From Adineta steineri (lineage: Eukaryota; Rotifera; Eurotatoria; Adinetida; Adinetidae): a DNA stretch of 64,000 nucleotides. The DNA is taken from contig CAJNOI010000029.1 in assembly GCA_905250115.1 (NCBI GenBank), forward strand, positions 62,001 through 126,000, written 5' to 3'. A model generated the notes under the pieces. The model did no database searches. It was given only the letters and a program-made list of their open reading frames with translations, and had not been told where the DNA came from. This document shows positions 1-12,128 of the stretch, one piece after another. The translations under genes and the position numbers were made by a program. Numbering within the stretch: position 1 is the first letter of the stretch; every line of letters starts with the position of its first letter.

Positions 1-281
1 GGTTCCAACACGTAAAGCACAAAGTTGGTGTACAGGTATATAAAAGATAAATCAAATTGAAGTTTTTTTTTATAAAAAAATCTTTTCTGTTAGATAAATC
101 AAATGTACCTTATTATGAAACATCAGCTAAAGATGGTCTTAATGTTGAAAAAGCATTTGAAGCCGTTGCACGTAATGCTTTAGCACGTGAAAGAGAAGTT
201 GATCAAACACAAGACTTTCCGGCACCTATTAAAATTCCTGATAATGATCAACCACCACCATCAAAAGGATGTCCATGTTAA
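1..281 (+). CDS. RAB7A: Ras-related GTPase Rab7, 3' end (two exons, 5' partial)
   Basis: Late-endosome/lysosome GTPase that recruits effectors for endosome maturation and lysosome fusion. Only the C-terminal quarter lies in the window. Exon 1..35 (ending in the codon series for KAQSWCT) joins exon 94..281 across a 58-bp GT...AG intron; the split codon reads Asp, giving the Rab7 stretch W-C-x-D-K-S-N-V-P-Y-Y-E-T-S-A-K. The ETSAK box is the G5 guanine-binding motif. The hypervariable tail ends in CPC, a C-x-C double geranylgeranylation signal as in Rab7. The stop is at 279-281. Family assignment is firm from the ETSAK and ARNAL regions and the CxC end. An apparent ATG at 57 lies in the intron and is not a start. 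Confidence 0.93.
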
Positions 282-2183
282 GTGAACAAATCAACAAAAA
301 AAAGAATGATAAACAATCACAAAATTCTACAAAATTCATTTATTTTTTCTTATCCTTTTTTTTGATAATAACATCTTTATATAAAAACGAGAATTATAAG
401 ATATTATTATGCATATTTACATTGTTTTCTCTTTTTTATTCAAATGATTTCAATCCCAATTATATATACATATATTGTTGACTATGTTAGGTCATTAAAA
501 TTGGACTTTTATTTTCCAGAAACAATGCATATAATAATATAAAAATACTTTCGATGATGTTAGCATTTTTTTAAAGAATTAATTAGTCATATATATATTT
601 ATAAAATATTTGAGATGAAGGAAATATTACTAACAAAAATGCTTGTTTTATGTGAAGTTAATTGATAAGACAAATGATAAAAATATTATCATTGTTATCT
701 TAACACTAACAAAAAAGAAAAGACTGTAAATAATAAATGAAATTACGATGTATAAAATTGTTTATATATTTTTTTTCCTAATGCACCGTCAATTCATTCA
801 TATAAATAGCAAGATGAATTTTTATATTTCTAATTATTTAGCTACTTTTTCTGTAAATTTTAATAGTTTTCATGTATATATATCAAAATTATTTTGAAAA
901 TTGAGTTATTGGAAAATAAGGAAACTCATGATTATCATAAATCGTTTTAGATTATGATGAATGATTCAGAAGTCTGTTTCTAAACAGAGTAGTTTTATTG
1001 AACTTCAAATCTGTTGATAATAAGAGTACGGATAGATATTAGGAGTGCTACATTAGTTTATTCTGATCAACGATAGTATGCCTTTTTATACATCAGGATA
1101 CTATGCTTAACTTTAAAGTGAGGGTGTGGGTGTAAGCAAAGAAAAGATACACCCACCCCCAAGGAAAGTTTTCTGGTTAGTTAATAACAGTAAACAAGTT
1201 ACTTCTGCACAAAACAATTATAAAACGTTGCATTATGAGCCCAAAGTGCAATGTATTGTAGTAAATGGCTCAGAGAGTAATATAGTGTGATACATCGCTT
1301 GTTAGTATCGTGTAGATGTGAGAAAAGACAGTTTCTGATCAATAGTTGGTTAACGGATTTGTTTCATGGCTATTGATGAGGCTCAAGATGTGTTTTGAAT
1401 AAGAGCTGCGTGTAAGTTATATGACTTGGCTTCATTGATGGGTATGATTTATATGGATTAGAATGTTGCTCTATTGTAAAGATCAGTTGTTATCTATGTC
1501 AAATTGATAAAACTTCAGAAAATTATGCGAATTGTTTTCCTCATAAATTGAATTTAATGATCTATTTCTATATCTTATAGTGATAAAACACTGAGAAATC
1601 ATTATAAGACATCTCATCAAACAATATCTCCCTGAGTCTGAATCCGAGATCGCAGGATTCTAAATAATTCTTATACATTATCAAAAATTATAATTCATCA
1701 TATCCTCAATATTGTCTGAATGACCATTCTTTTCATTTGTTTCTCGTTAATGATGAATACTCATTGATTCGTTCAATTAGACCATAAGTTGGTGACATCG
1801 AAATACATGTTGTAGTTTTTTTAACTTTTCCTTCGTCGCACGAACTTCGTTCAACACTATTACAATACAATTCGATTTCATGCAACTTATTCTTTTTTAG
1901 ATTGTTTTATGCCACGACCACTATTGAAGGTGATATATAGTTCTTTTTCTTCTTCTTTTATTACAGAGAACACTTCCGTAAAGAATTAGAAATGTAAATA
2001 TGCCTAAGAATGTAATTTATACACATACGTATGTATTTGTATTACCTTATCAGTCGGCTCTCTCCATTACGGTTTTATTATTTACAGAGTTTTTTTCCGT
2101 ACGCGCGCCTGAGACAATAGAAGATAGAATTAATTCAAAAATAAGTGAACAAAATATTCTTTTATTTATTTATCAACTAATTT
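282..2183. other. Gene-less AT-rich stretch with one G-rich hairpin
   Basis: No supported coding region on either strand; the short ORFs here have low-complexity translations. The only structure noted is a G-rich inverted repeat at 1122-1160 (GGGTGTGGGTGTA against TACACCCACCCCC), listed separately. Confidence 0.6.
1122..1160. repeat. G-rich inverted repeat (hairpin)
   Basis: Two 13-nt arms, 1122-1134 and 1148-1160, pair with one mismatch across a 13-nt loop. The arms are strikingly G/C-rich in an AT-rich background. Similar elements occur at 32102-32146 and 52234-52278. Function unknown; it may be a fragment of a dispersed repeat. Confidence 0.55.
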
Positions 2184-4302
2184 TCAAAATTTCTTTTTTA
2201 CAACTTCGATACTGTCTTCCACAAATTTAATGTGAGGATGAGTTGGAGGTAATGCACGTTGGAATATGTCCAGAGCACGTTCAGAATACGACAGTGCTTT
2301 CGAATAGTCTTTCATATTGTTATACACACTACCTATGCTCCAATATGAAGCAGCCAAATGAGGATGATTTGAAGAAAGACTTTTTTGAAAGATTCCAAGT
2401 GCTCTTTCGTGAGATGAAAGTGCTTTCGAGTACTCTCCCATGTTGTCATACACCAAACCGATGTTGTTGTATGAAGTAGCCAAATCAGGATGGTTTGAAG
2501 GCAGAGTTTTTTGTCTAATTTCAAATGCTTTTTCGTGCGATAAAAGTGCTTTCGAGTACTCTCCCATGTTGTCATACACACCGCCAATGTTACTGTGTGA
2601 AGTGGCCAAATGAAGAGGATTTGTAGGCAGAGTTTTTTGCAAAATTTCGAGTGCTTTTTCGTGCGATGAAATTGCTTTCGAGTACTCTCCCAGCTTGTTA
2701 TACACACTGCCGATGTTACTGTATGAAGCAGCCAAATCAAGATGATTTGAAGGAAGATTTTTTTCAGAGATTTTCAGTCCTTGTTCGTTATACCAAATAG
2801 CCTTTTCATAATCACCTTGATTCCCATGAACAACTCCCAGCCGATTATAATAAACCGCTTTTTCGCTCTCATCAGATGTCTGTTCGAGTAATACGTTATA
2901 AAGTTCTTCGGCTTTATTAAATTGACCAATTGTAAGCAATAGTTTACCCAATCTGTGCCATCCAGTACTACCACGAGCTTCTTTTCGGATCCTATCAGTA
3001 AGTAATCGTAATTGGTGATCATCATCCGACGTTAATTGTAAGTTAACTTGATAAAGTTGATTCTTATTGTCCATTTTTTCAATTGTATTGACTCGAAAGA
3101 CGGTGTGCATTGAGAAAAGAACTTCATCTTCGTCATCGAAATAACTGTTTTCTTTGATAGAGGCAAATGGTGTTGATTTAATGCAAGGATCAATGGACAT
3201 TACAAAAGAGAATGCCAATCGTATCCGGTTTAGTCGAAGCACATTCAGCAAAAACGAGGGATAATTCTTTATCTTTACTAGTGGACAAGAAGTTGTTAAA
3301 TGACAGAAGTCCATCTTTGGTTTTTTGAAGTCTCTCAAAGTCTGATTTCATAAGGCCTTGTCCTCGATAAACTAAAAAAGGTTTTCTTCCATAACTATTG
3401 ACTTGTTGTTCGTATAAGTGTTGAATTTGTTCATGTACATCACGTAGAAAAAAACCCATAGTAATAATTATATCGGCGTCCATTGTTCGAAGAGCATAAT
3501 TGAGCATAGAATAGATATCGGATGGGAAAGTATACCACCAAATGGCTAATTTAGAACTGTATTCATTCTCAAAACGGTTAATATTGGTTGGCGACACGCA
3601 GTTATTATATCGACAATAAGCAATAAACTGTCTAATGACCTGTTCACCATGTTGCATATCAAGAAGAATTTCCTTGAATATCTGGGTATACATAAAAGTT
3701 GGCTCCAACTGATTCAAATTATTCGTCGAAGCCATTTCATTTGCTGTGATAAAACTCATGGCTATTGAGTCTTGGTTGAACTGCTTGATACCATTTTGTA
3801 ATGCTTGACATAGATCATCGATGTTGGTATGCATGCTCTTGATTTTGTCCCATTGTTTTGTCCATTCTTCATGTAGCATTTTAGTATCATTAAAAATATA
3901 AATACCATACAGCTGAGGAATACCATTAATGAGCGGCATTATTTGTTGACACATAGTATCCTTGATAACGAGAAAAAACTTGATGTCTTCTTGAGCATCT
4001 GTAAGAAATTCGATGCATGCATCTCGTTGCGTAAAGACATTGACATCATCAATAATGGTTCGTATTTGTTTTAATGTATTTTCATAATCTTCGTTTGTTT
4101 GGTCGATGCTGGTATCAACCCATAGGAGAAGGCAGTTTTGTGCCACGCGTTGCTGTGATTTACGAACATCTGATGATGCCGTTGATTTGGATGATTCAGC
4201 GGCATTTTGATCTGATTCTGATCCGCTGATTCTGATCTTTTTGTAATTTGATTTTGATTCACTCATTCTGATCCTTTTGTAATTTGATTTTGATTCGCTC
4301 AT
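2184..4302 (-). pseudogene. ADP-ribosyltransferase-TPR protein, broken by a 1-nt frameshift
   Basis: Mono-ADP-ribosyltransferase (R-S-ExE type) with C-terminal kinesin-light-chain-like TPRs. Reading from 4302, the first frame covers an N-terminal repeat, a long alpha-helical region, the ART Arg motif (VYRGQG, residue 313) and the STS motif (residues 340-342). It then stops at 3190-3192 after ...GILFCNVH. The next frame, open from 3338, resumes the family sequence at VMSIDPC and carries the ExE motif (EDEVLF). It then has five or six TPRs of about 42 residues (repeated GEYSKALSSHEKAL type) and ends at 2184. The shift lies in a 4-T run at 3204-3207. I found no GT-AG intron that repairs it: the most obvious candidate gives an immediate stop. 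It is either a recent pseudogene or an assembly error. In family members ART acts on arginine of target proteins and TPRs bind partners. Confidence 0.8.
4231..4302 (-). repeat. Tandem 36-bp coding repeat at the ART N-terminus
   Basis: Two in-frame 12-codon units (MSESKSNYKRIR and MSESKSNYKKIR) open the ART reading frame. A third degenerate partial unit (NYNKIR) lies upstream of the chosen ATG, and a decayed unit (ISGSES) lies downstream. Each unit begins with Met, so any of them could serve as a start; 4302 is simply the first. Confidence 0.7.
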
Positions 4303-7300
4303 TCTGATCTTGTTGTAATTTGTTGTGGAATATGAACTTTTCAGAAGATATTGTTGTTTGAATGAAAAGAAAAATCACTATTCTTCCTTATATAATTAGT
4401 GACTTGGTTTTTTTCAATTTTTCAACGACTTCGAATGGGTGTTTTTTTGTTGTCGCTAAAGAACAAACTTCACGTGGTTACGTTCGAAAATAATATTATG
4501 CAGAACAAAAAAATAGGTAAAATCAACGAAATTCATAGGTAAGAAACTAGTATGACGGCAATCCCATTGTGAATACGATTAACTAATCCAAAGCAAAGCA
4601 CACAACACCTATCCATATCCATAAAATACCAAATATCCTATTTATTTCTTATTTCTAATCCTTGTCCGAGAAACCTTAACACGTATCAGATCTGACCCAA
4701 AGATGGTCTCGAAAATTCAGAAAAATTCCGGATTCTTTCAGTTTTTCCAGCATATTTCTGGATTTCAGTCTTTTTTTATTCCAATTTGTATTTTGTGAGA
4801 CATACGTTTTCATAATACCGCATATAATAAATTTTAAAAATTAATATAGGATCTTTTTGGAATAAATATTTCCATACTGACCACTTGATGTAACATAGAT
4901 TGTCTAGTACTTTCAATGAAAATCAAGGTATTGCAGAAATATTATTTTCTTAATTGAGTAGAAAATCTATTTATTACATGAAAGTTCACTGTTAGCTAGT
5001 TCGACATAGAACATCTAAGTAGTCAATGTAATAATATAACGACATTTACAGAGAATATTCCTTATATAAGTACTTACACAGGCGATTTAATAATGTCCTA
5101 TATAAACTTCACACATAAAAACATCATAACAATTTTTGGTTTAATCTTTCTTGAACTTATTTTAATGATAATATATCTATAAAATAGTTAAATTATTCAT
5201 TTTTGATATTCGCGTTTAAACATCTTTTCTTCCACCTAGTACTATTCCTAGGACTTATGGTCAATCAATTGAAATTTTTGAATCAGGACAAATCTATTCA
5301 TCATCAAAATCTATTGGTACTCTTCTTTTCAATCATCTTTCAGAATCAATTCGAATATCCGGTGTAGTCGAACATTGTTGTATATCTATTAATTATTGTA
5401 TACCACTTCGTCTTCTTGGTGGTGATTTTGTGAAAGGAAGGCTTATAAAAATCGATCAATAATTATTCTTTGGCCTGCTATGAATTGGAAATATACAAAT
5501 GAAGATCTTTTTTTATCAAATTTCATTACTAATTCAATCTCAATATCATCAAACATATGTTGAATTAATAAATATTAAAATAAATTATATACTATTACAA
5601 ATACAAACAAAACAATGTGAAATTTTCGATAATCTTCGTCAAAAATATTCATTTCAATTTTCATCAACTTTTATTCAATTTAATCATCGATATTTATTAA
5701 TAAGAATTTTTTAAGTTTACCTATTCATCAAAAATTATATCATCCTAAAACTTATATTCATCAATTTTGCATATATTTAACAAATAATCAATATTTTCAT
5801 TTTGATTTATTTGATACTTTATTTTTAGAATGAACTCAGTAACTGTACAAGCGTAGGAAGAACTTATTATTTATTGATAATCGATTAGGAATGATTAATT
5901 ACACCAAGATTGCGATGTACTTACATCCACATCTTCAAAAATCCCATTAACTACTGATATTTGATAAAGAAGAAAACAAAGTTCTGAATTCTAAACAATT
6001 CCGTTGGTTCTAGCCTGCAGAACAGACTCCATCAAATCATATCTAATAAGATTTTTTTAAGTCAATACATTTTATTACTTTTTTCCTATTAGACATTTTC
6101 AGAGACATAACATGCAAAATAAAAATCATGACTACCTATAGTCAGACATCAAAGAGTCACACCTAATGTCACTGTCTCGACATCGATCATGTAAAAAGAA
6201 AAAGTAATCTTTATTTACTCTCATGGGAAGACAAAAAAAAGGTTTTCTTCTTTTTGTTTTTCTAATTTATCTTATCGATATTCGAAAAACATTTTTTATT
6301 GAAATAGACAATCATTATTTGTTTGAATATGTCATAGATTTGTATATATCGATCGTATTTACACTTTACATATAGACTTATTGAAAGATAAAACATGCCT
6401 CAAGATGAAACGATTCATTTAAGAAGCATCAATGTGTGATATCGCACATTTGACAAGCTCATTCTTGGAGAGAAGGGCGGTGTCTTGAACAAATAATACT
6501 ATTTTTCATCGTTATAGACACGTATCTCATGGACAAGTTAAGAATTGTTTTATGATAGTACTTCCGCAACTGATTAATAATTCTTCCATTGAATATCAAT
6601 GATAAACGATCGATCGTTTGGTTTTTACTTGTATAATCTTCTTATCCTACAGAAAATATTTGAATGATGAATACTTTCTTCTATTGATCTTTTTTCTTTT
6701 CTTTGATGGAATCTCGAGATCGTTAATCATTGTAAAAGAAATACGACAGGTTGTGACGAAGATGATAAGTATATCGAATGTTGATAGATGTTGAAAAATG
6801 TCGTAAGAGAAATCTATTTTTTTTCTTCTTTTCTATTCAAAGTGTTTATATGTCCGTTAGAATGTACATCCGTATGAATGATTGAGAATAACTGTCGGCT
6901 TTCAGACAAATTCAAGAATAAGAAAGAACTAAAGGAAATTTAAATCGGATGTAAAATGTTCCCGTCGATGTTAATCAAGTGGAAACATAAGATGAGGATG
7001 CACTTTGAAATTGAGACGATAATAAAAATACTTGCACACCTAATCCGATTGAATTCCTGCCAGTTCAATGAATTAAGAAGTGATAGAGATAATAATAATA
7101 TAAAGAAAATCTTGATAACTTTCCAAGGTCTTATTAGTTGAAATTAATGTTGATTCAGGCATTCCATTTTACTATTGATCAAGACAAAAAAAGAAATAAC
7201 AGAGCAACTGATTGAAAGGGCGATCGTGTATATGCATAGTTAGCTTCCGTTTTATCTTCTACCGCCTGTCATGATTGGCCTTCTTTCTTTGTGATCATAG

Positions 7301-8369
7301 TAAAAGGCGTGATTGGAACCGCCTGTTCGAATACATATATAGACAAAAAAAAGAAGAATGAACGGTTGGTTATATAGACAAGTGGTTGTAGAACAAGGCA
7401 TGTGATATATATCAGACCTCCTGCTAACCGGACAAATCAAACCATTGATCATAATGATTTAACCGACATCGAATAAGCTAACTGGGGGTGGTGATGATGA
7501 TCATCATTATCAAGGCAATAGACAAAAAATGAACTAATCATTAGATATCATTCTAATTTCAGTTAGTAAATAAAATATTCTTAACTAATTTATATTTCAC
7601 ACCTTTCATGTGTGCATGCGTGCATATGTTCGTGAAATCAGTCATTCGAATTTCAGAAGAGAAAATATATAAAACTAAAAGTGAGATATGACCATCGTCA
7701 CTCATTTCTTGTGAGTGCACGTGTGAAAAGGTAATAATGATGATAATAGGCTTGACAGAAATGTGCAAGCGGGCAATAAAATTTGACATTGAAGAAGATC
7801 GGTCTAATTTCTAAGTGTATGCTTATGTCCGTATTCACAACACATGTGTCAAATGGTTTCGTTTGAAGATCATACCAATACCGACAACTATTTGACATGC
7901 AAGTGACACCACTCATCGATGACACGTTTGATTTTTTCGATGATTATAGATCTGAATGTTATAAACTCACGCATGGAATATTCTTAAAAGGAAAACAACT
8001 GTGCCAAAATAGACTGCAACAAATTAGTCAAAGATGTACATATGCACAAAATCTCTTGAGAATAAAATTCATGTTTATTCTTATTACATATATCTCTATG
8101 TCGGCGCGATATGTGATGAAGAAAAAACAAATCAAATTACTTTTGAACAACACAAAAAAAAAGAAAAGAGATTTGTCGATTCAATTATTCTGTATACATA
8201 AAGACGATAATCTTCACGACGACTGATTATTTGAATCAACATACCGGACAGATTTAAAGAGAAGAAAAAGGATCGGTACGAGATTAAGTTTTTTTTCTTC
8301 TTCTTCTTTTCCCTTTGATCGACACCGCCCATTTCTGTTTTCTCTCTCTCAATCAAACAAAAGCAAATG
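4303..8369. other. Mostly gene-less region before the scaffold gap
   Basis: No intact gene is supported. A short protein-like relic at 5227-5475 is listed separately. The rest is AT-rich with poly-purine and poly-pyrimidine tracts; ORFs of 60-120 codons here have no recognisable motif and overlap each other on both strands. Confidence 0.55.
5227..5475 (+). pseudogene. Unidentified gene relic
   Basis: A frame lacking an ATG reads as ordinary globular protein (for example PPSTIPRTYGQSIEIFESG, then SKSIGTLLFNHLSESIRISG) before frame breaks. Protein-like text in another frame follows to about 5710 (TYVELINIKIN...). Amino-acid composition and codon choice look coding, unlike the surroundings. I cannot name the family. 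The lack of a start, the frame changes and stops suggest a decayed gene or isolated exons of an unrecognised one. Confidence 0.3.
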
Positions 8370-8469
8370 NNNNNNNNNNNNNNNNNNNNNNNNNNNNNNN
8401 NNNNNNNNNNNNNNNNNNNNNNNNNNNNNNNNNNNNNNNNNNNNNNNNNNNNNNNNNNNNNNNNNNNNN
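8370..8469. other. Assembly gap of 100 N
   Basis: Exactly 100 N, the usual placeholder for a gap of unknown size. Any 5' UTR or promoter of the LAMTOR3 gene just downstream could be missing or misplaced. Confidence 0.98.
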
Positions 8470-8606
8470 CTACTGAACAGCGACATCTAATACTCATTTT
8501 CTCAATTTGTATTCTTCAGCTGATCCAACCAACAGAAGAAAAAAAACAATATATTCATCATTATATCTTTCTATATTATTATATATTTTATTTATATTGA
8601 AACAAA

Positions 8607-8957
8607 ATGACACTTCCGAATTTATTTGCACATATTGATGATATAGAAGCAATACTTATACTTGATAAAGATGGTATACCAATATTAAAATTACCAACAA
8701 ATGAAGCTGTTGATCAACTTGATTTACAAACATTATTACCATCAGCACAAATATTACAAGATCAAAGTTCACGAATGAATTTTAAAAAATTAAAAACAGT
8801 TGTTACATATTGGTCAGCACGTCAAATAATTACATATAATGTTTCGCCATTTGTTTTTATTATTGCTGCAGATACGAATGTAAATACAGGTGCATTACTT
8901 AATTTATATAGTGATTTTCAGAAAATTGCAGCGGATCATTTAACAACGACTGCTTAA
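8607..8957 (+). CDS. LAMTOR3: Ragulator complex protein LAMTOR3 (MP1)
   Basis: Small roadblock/LC7-fold subunit of the Ragulator complex on lysosomes, which anchors Rag GTPases for mTORC1 signalling and scaffolds MEK1-ERK. A single exon of 116 codons, close to the usual 124. Family features in order: an N-terminal helix; the strand IEAILILDKDGIPILKL (compare VSDRDGVPVIKV); a central DQSSRMNFKKLKTVVTYW segment; and the strand-helix end FVFIIAADTNVNTGALL, where the NTG matches SANTGLI of animal MP1. The ATG at 8607 follows a Kozak-like AAACAAA. A polyadenylation signal AATAAA lies at 8998-9003. It is only 137 bp from the gap, so an upstream non-coding exon could be hidden. Confidence 0.85.
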   Translation: MTLPNLFAHIDDIEAILILDKDGIPILKLPTNEAVDQLDLQTLLPSAQILQDQSSRMNFKKLKTVVTYWSARQIITYNVSPFVFIIAADTNVNTGALLNLYSDFQKIAADHLTTTA

Positions 8958-11900
8958 ATTATTTTCTTCAATTCTTGTTTTGTTATTTTAACGTAATAAT
9001 AAACAAATAAATATATAATTGATTGAATTCATTTGTTGAGTTATGAATACAAGGAATAGCCTTGTTATAGAAAATAGTTCAATGGTTTAAATACATCGAT
9101 GTATTGGTTCGAATCTAACTTCATGCGTTACACAGATTATTTTCATCAATTAAACTTTGTTTGAATGATGATAACCACAGACCTGTACCGAATATATAAA
9201 TGTAGAATACTATATAAAATCTGACAAACAAAGTTAGTTTACCTATATTTTTAATTTGTTGAGATTTTTATATACGATATATGTTAAAGGATTTCTTTTG
9301 TATTATATTTTTCAAGAGAACAATTAATTTCTACTGACCGTGAACATTAATTAATTACCATAAACAGTAAATGTCAGACAGATTAATATTTTTGTCTTAC
9401 TATTATGAAGATTGTCGAGAATAAGAATAGATATTAATAAATTTCGGAAGTGATCCAAAAAATTTAGTTTTTGTCATAGGTAATTAAAACGATCTATTAT
9501 TATATTCAATTGTAAAATGTTCGTAGTTAATAAGTAAATCAAATGAAAATAAATTGATTGCACATATTTTTTTGAATTTTAGAAACGACATTAAATATAA
9601 TGATTCATATGAGTTCATAATTCAAACATCTGTTTATGTCGGTATTTCACAGAATCTTAATTAATATTATCCAATTTGTTTTAATATTGTCATAAATAAT
9701 TATTCATATTTCTATTTAACAGACTATTACTTTGTCTTCTTTCAACCAGATACTATTGAAATATATGTTCCATTATGCATGTCATTTGACAGCTGGATAC
9801 CATATTCTTTTTTTTCTTTCACATCCGATTGACCTCATTATATACAGTAATGATTATCCTGAATGAGACATTGTTAATTATTAATCTTTTTTTTATTGAA
9901 AAAAAAGAAAAACCGCAGTCATATGATTGTTATGTGTCAGTAGAAATTTTTTTTTTCTCCTATTGTATAATCAATCAAATACAGTTAATGATAAATATAC
10001 CGATAATGGACTTTTGTTATTATTGTACCAATGAATTAATCTGGACAAGTTTTACTTATTATTTATTTGCCATTCAGACAAATTATTTTCTTTACGGGTC
10101 TCCTCATTTTTGTGTCTTTTATATACTTGATAACTGTTCATCATCAACTAATAATAAACAATCATCATAATGATTAGCTTTCTTCTTGTTCTTACATACG
10201 TATATGTAAGACATTGTAGTCTCTCGTTTTTGTCTAGACTGTTGGACGTACATATGCATAGCAAGAGAAAAAGAGAAAGAGAAGAAGAGAATGTGGATAT
10301 GAAAAAAAAAGAAAGTAATGTTCGACGAGATCAATTGATGATTGGTTTCCCGTCATGATTGTTATGCATTTTATTATCATAATAATCAAGGCATGCGTAC
10401 CATCGATCAACTCGTAACAACATTTTGAATTTTTCCCATGTTCCACTCAATGATTGACCGAGCTCTTGACACACAACAAGAGCAGAAAAAAGGCACTCTA
10501 TATAATCTTCAACCATACATCATGTACTAGTCGGTCAACAGTCAATAATTAGTGTTCCCTTTAGTGAGTATCATAAATTTACATGTTCTATCAATACTAC
10601 TCATTGATCATAGCTCTATTAAGTTTTGTCGCTCTTTTTTTTTTTCATGAAACAAATATGTTTGATAGAAAGGAAAAATCTATAACATTCACGAGCTCGA
10701 GCATGCGCTAACAATATCCGAAGGAAAATAGTTTATACAAAAGAAACATATTCATTTATATTAGAATGCTACGCACGCATAAGTATAGTGAGTTAAAGAG
10801 GGCTGGCATTGGTTGTATGGGAAACGGAGATAAAGCTGTTTGCATGACATATTATTCAGGAAATTGAAAAATGGAAATCGTAGTAGCCGACTGTAAACAA
10901 ACATCTATATGCATATCAATAGATCGATGTTCATTTTTTGCTCCTCTATAAATTGTATAATGAGATAGCTATTAAAGTACATGATATATAGAAAGAAAAG
11001 AATAGCAAAGCAATAGTTTTGACACATGAAATCTCTTTTCGTAATCATTTATACATTAAAGTGAAGACCCGCTTTTGTTTCTCTTTTTAGTCTAATGTTT
11101 TATTTGTCGATGCATAAATGCATTTTTTTTATCAATATTTATATACTTATCGATACAGACAATCTTTATTTATATATATAAAAGAAAAAGAATGTGAACC
11201 GGCTTCCTAAACACTTTATGGCGAAAGAAAGAAAACCTATGTATTCAAAAAGTTGATTTTTGTCTTCTAATATAATAAACAATTTAGTGAAAATGATAGT
11301 GATGCAATTGTCTTGCTATACTCAAAAAAAGAAAAAAAAACAGACACAGCTGTCCATCTGTCTTTAGTTGACATTTTCTCTTTAGCTCTTATTCTATCAT
11401 TTATGCATGTTCAACTTTTTTTCTCCCTTCTCAAATTGCGTGAATAGATGATGTAACTTTGTCCGGTTTTTTTTTCTTCTTTTTCTTTTCTCTTCTCTCC
11501 TTTTTTTTCAATAAAGGATGTTGAGTGAACTAGTACCGGCGGCAAACAAATATCAATTGACATAGATGATCATCCATTTTGTTGAATACAAAGTGTTTTT
11601 TTCTTTTACATAGATACATTAGTCAATAGTATAATTAATTTCAGTAAAGAAAACATGTGTTATCAATACGAGTTAATGTGTTTCTATTGTTAGAGCGTGA
11701 AACGAACAATTTTTGACTATATATATATTTTGAAGGGTTAGATGCGAGTAGAGTATAAGAGAAATGAAATTATGATCATTGAATAATTGAGCGAATGAAA
11801 TACGAAGGCATACGCATTGAATACAATTGTCGTCACGATTTTTCTTCTTTTTTTTTCTTTTATATTTTTTGGTTTAGAAACCATAACGCTTTTTTGCTTC

Positions 11901-12128
11901 TTGAAGACTAGAAATTAACGAAGAAGATGTGTTTTTTCCTGATTCTTTGCAGTTTCTTTTTCTTCTTTTTAGATAGATATCGAGCGAACGACATTTCTAT
12001 ATAACAACACTCATTTTCTTCTTCCTTTTTTCTCTCTCTCTTCTTTTCCGACAATCACGGCTAGTTCTAGTAATACTAATGGATTTCATTTGCTATTCGT
12101 GGTCGAATAATCGTGACATCGTAAAGAG
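8958..12128. other. Gene-less AT-rich stretch with pyrimidine tracts
   Basis: No coding region supported. It contains long homopurine/homopyrimidine runs (for example 10260-10310 and 11460-11510) and a tRNA-like A-box/B-box pair near 9075-9116. It lies between LAMTOR3 and syndecan; the pyrimidine-rich 11820-12060 segment may be the syndecan promoter/5' UTR. Confidence 0.55.
9075..9116 (+). other. tRNA-like internal promoter boxes (relic)
   Basis: TAGTTCAATGG at 9075-9085 fits a pol III A box and GGTTCGAATCT at 9106-9116 fits a B box. They are only 20 nt apart, shorter than in a normal tRNA, and no acceptor stem closes around them. It is probably a decayed tRNA or tRNA-derived SINE piece, or chance. 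Confidence 0.2.

Noticed and set aside
2243-3025. Alternative-frame ORFs over the TPR region
   Set aside because: Repeated DNA of the TPR array keeps several frames open; only the minus-strand frame 2184-3338 gives TPR consensus.
3190-3338. Intron or programmed frameshift to explain the ART frame change
   Set aside because: The best GT-AG candidate (52 nt starting GTAATG) gives an immediate TAA; no slippery-site plus pseudoknot arrangement was seen. A simple 1-nt change is the plainest reading.
8132-8600. ORFs running through the N gap
   Set aside because: Translation of unknown bases; meaningless.
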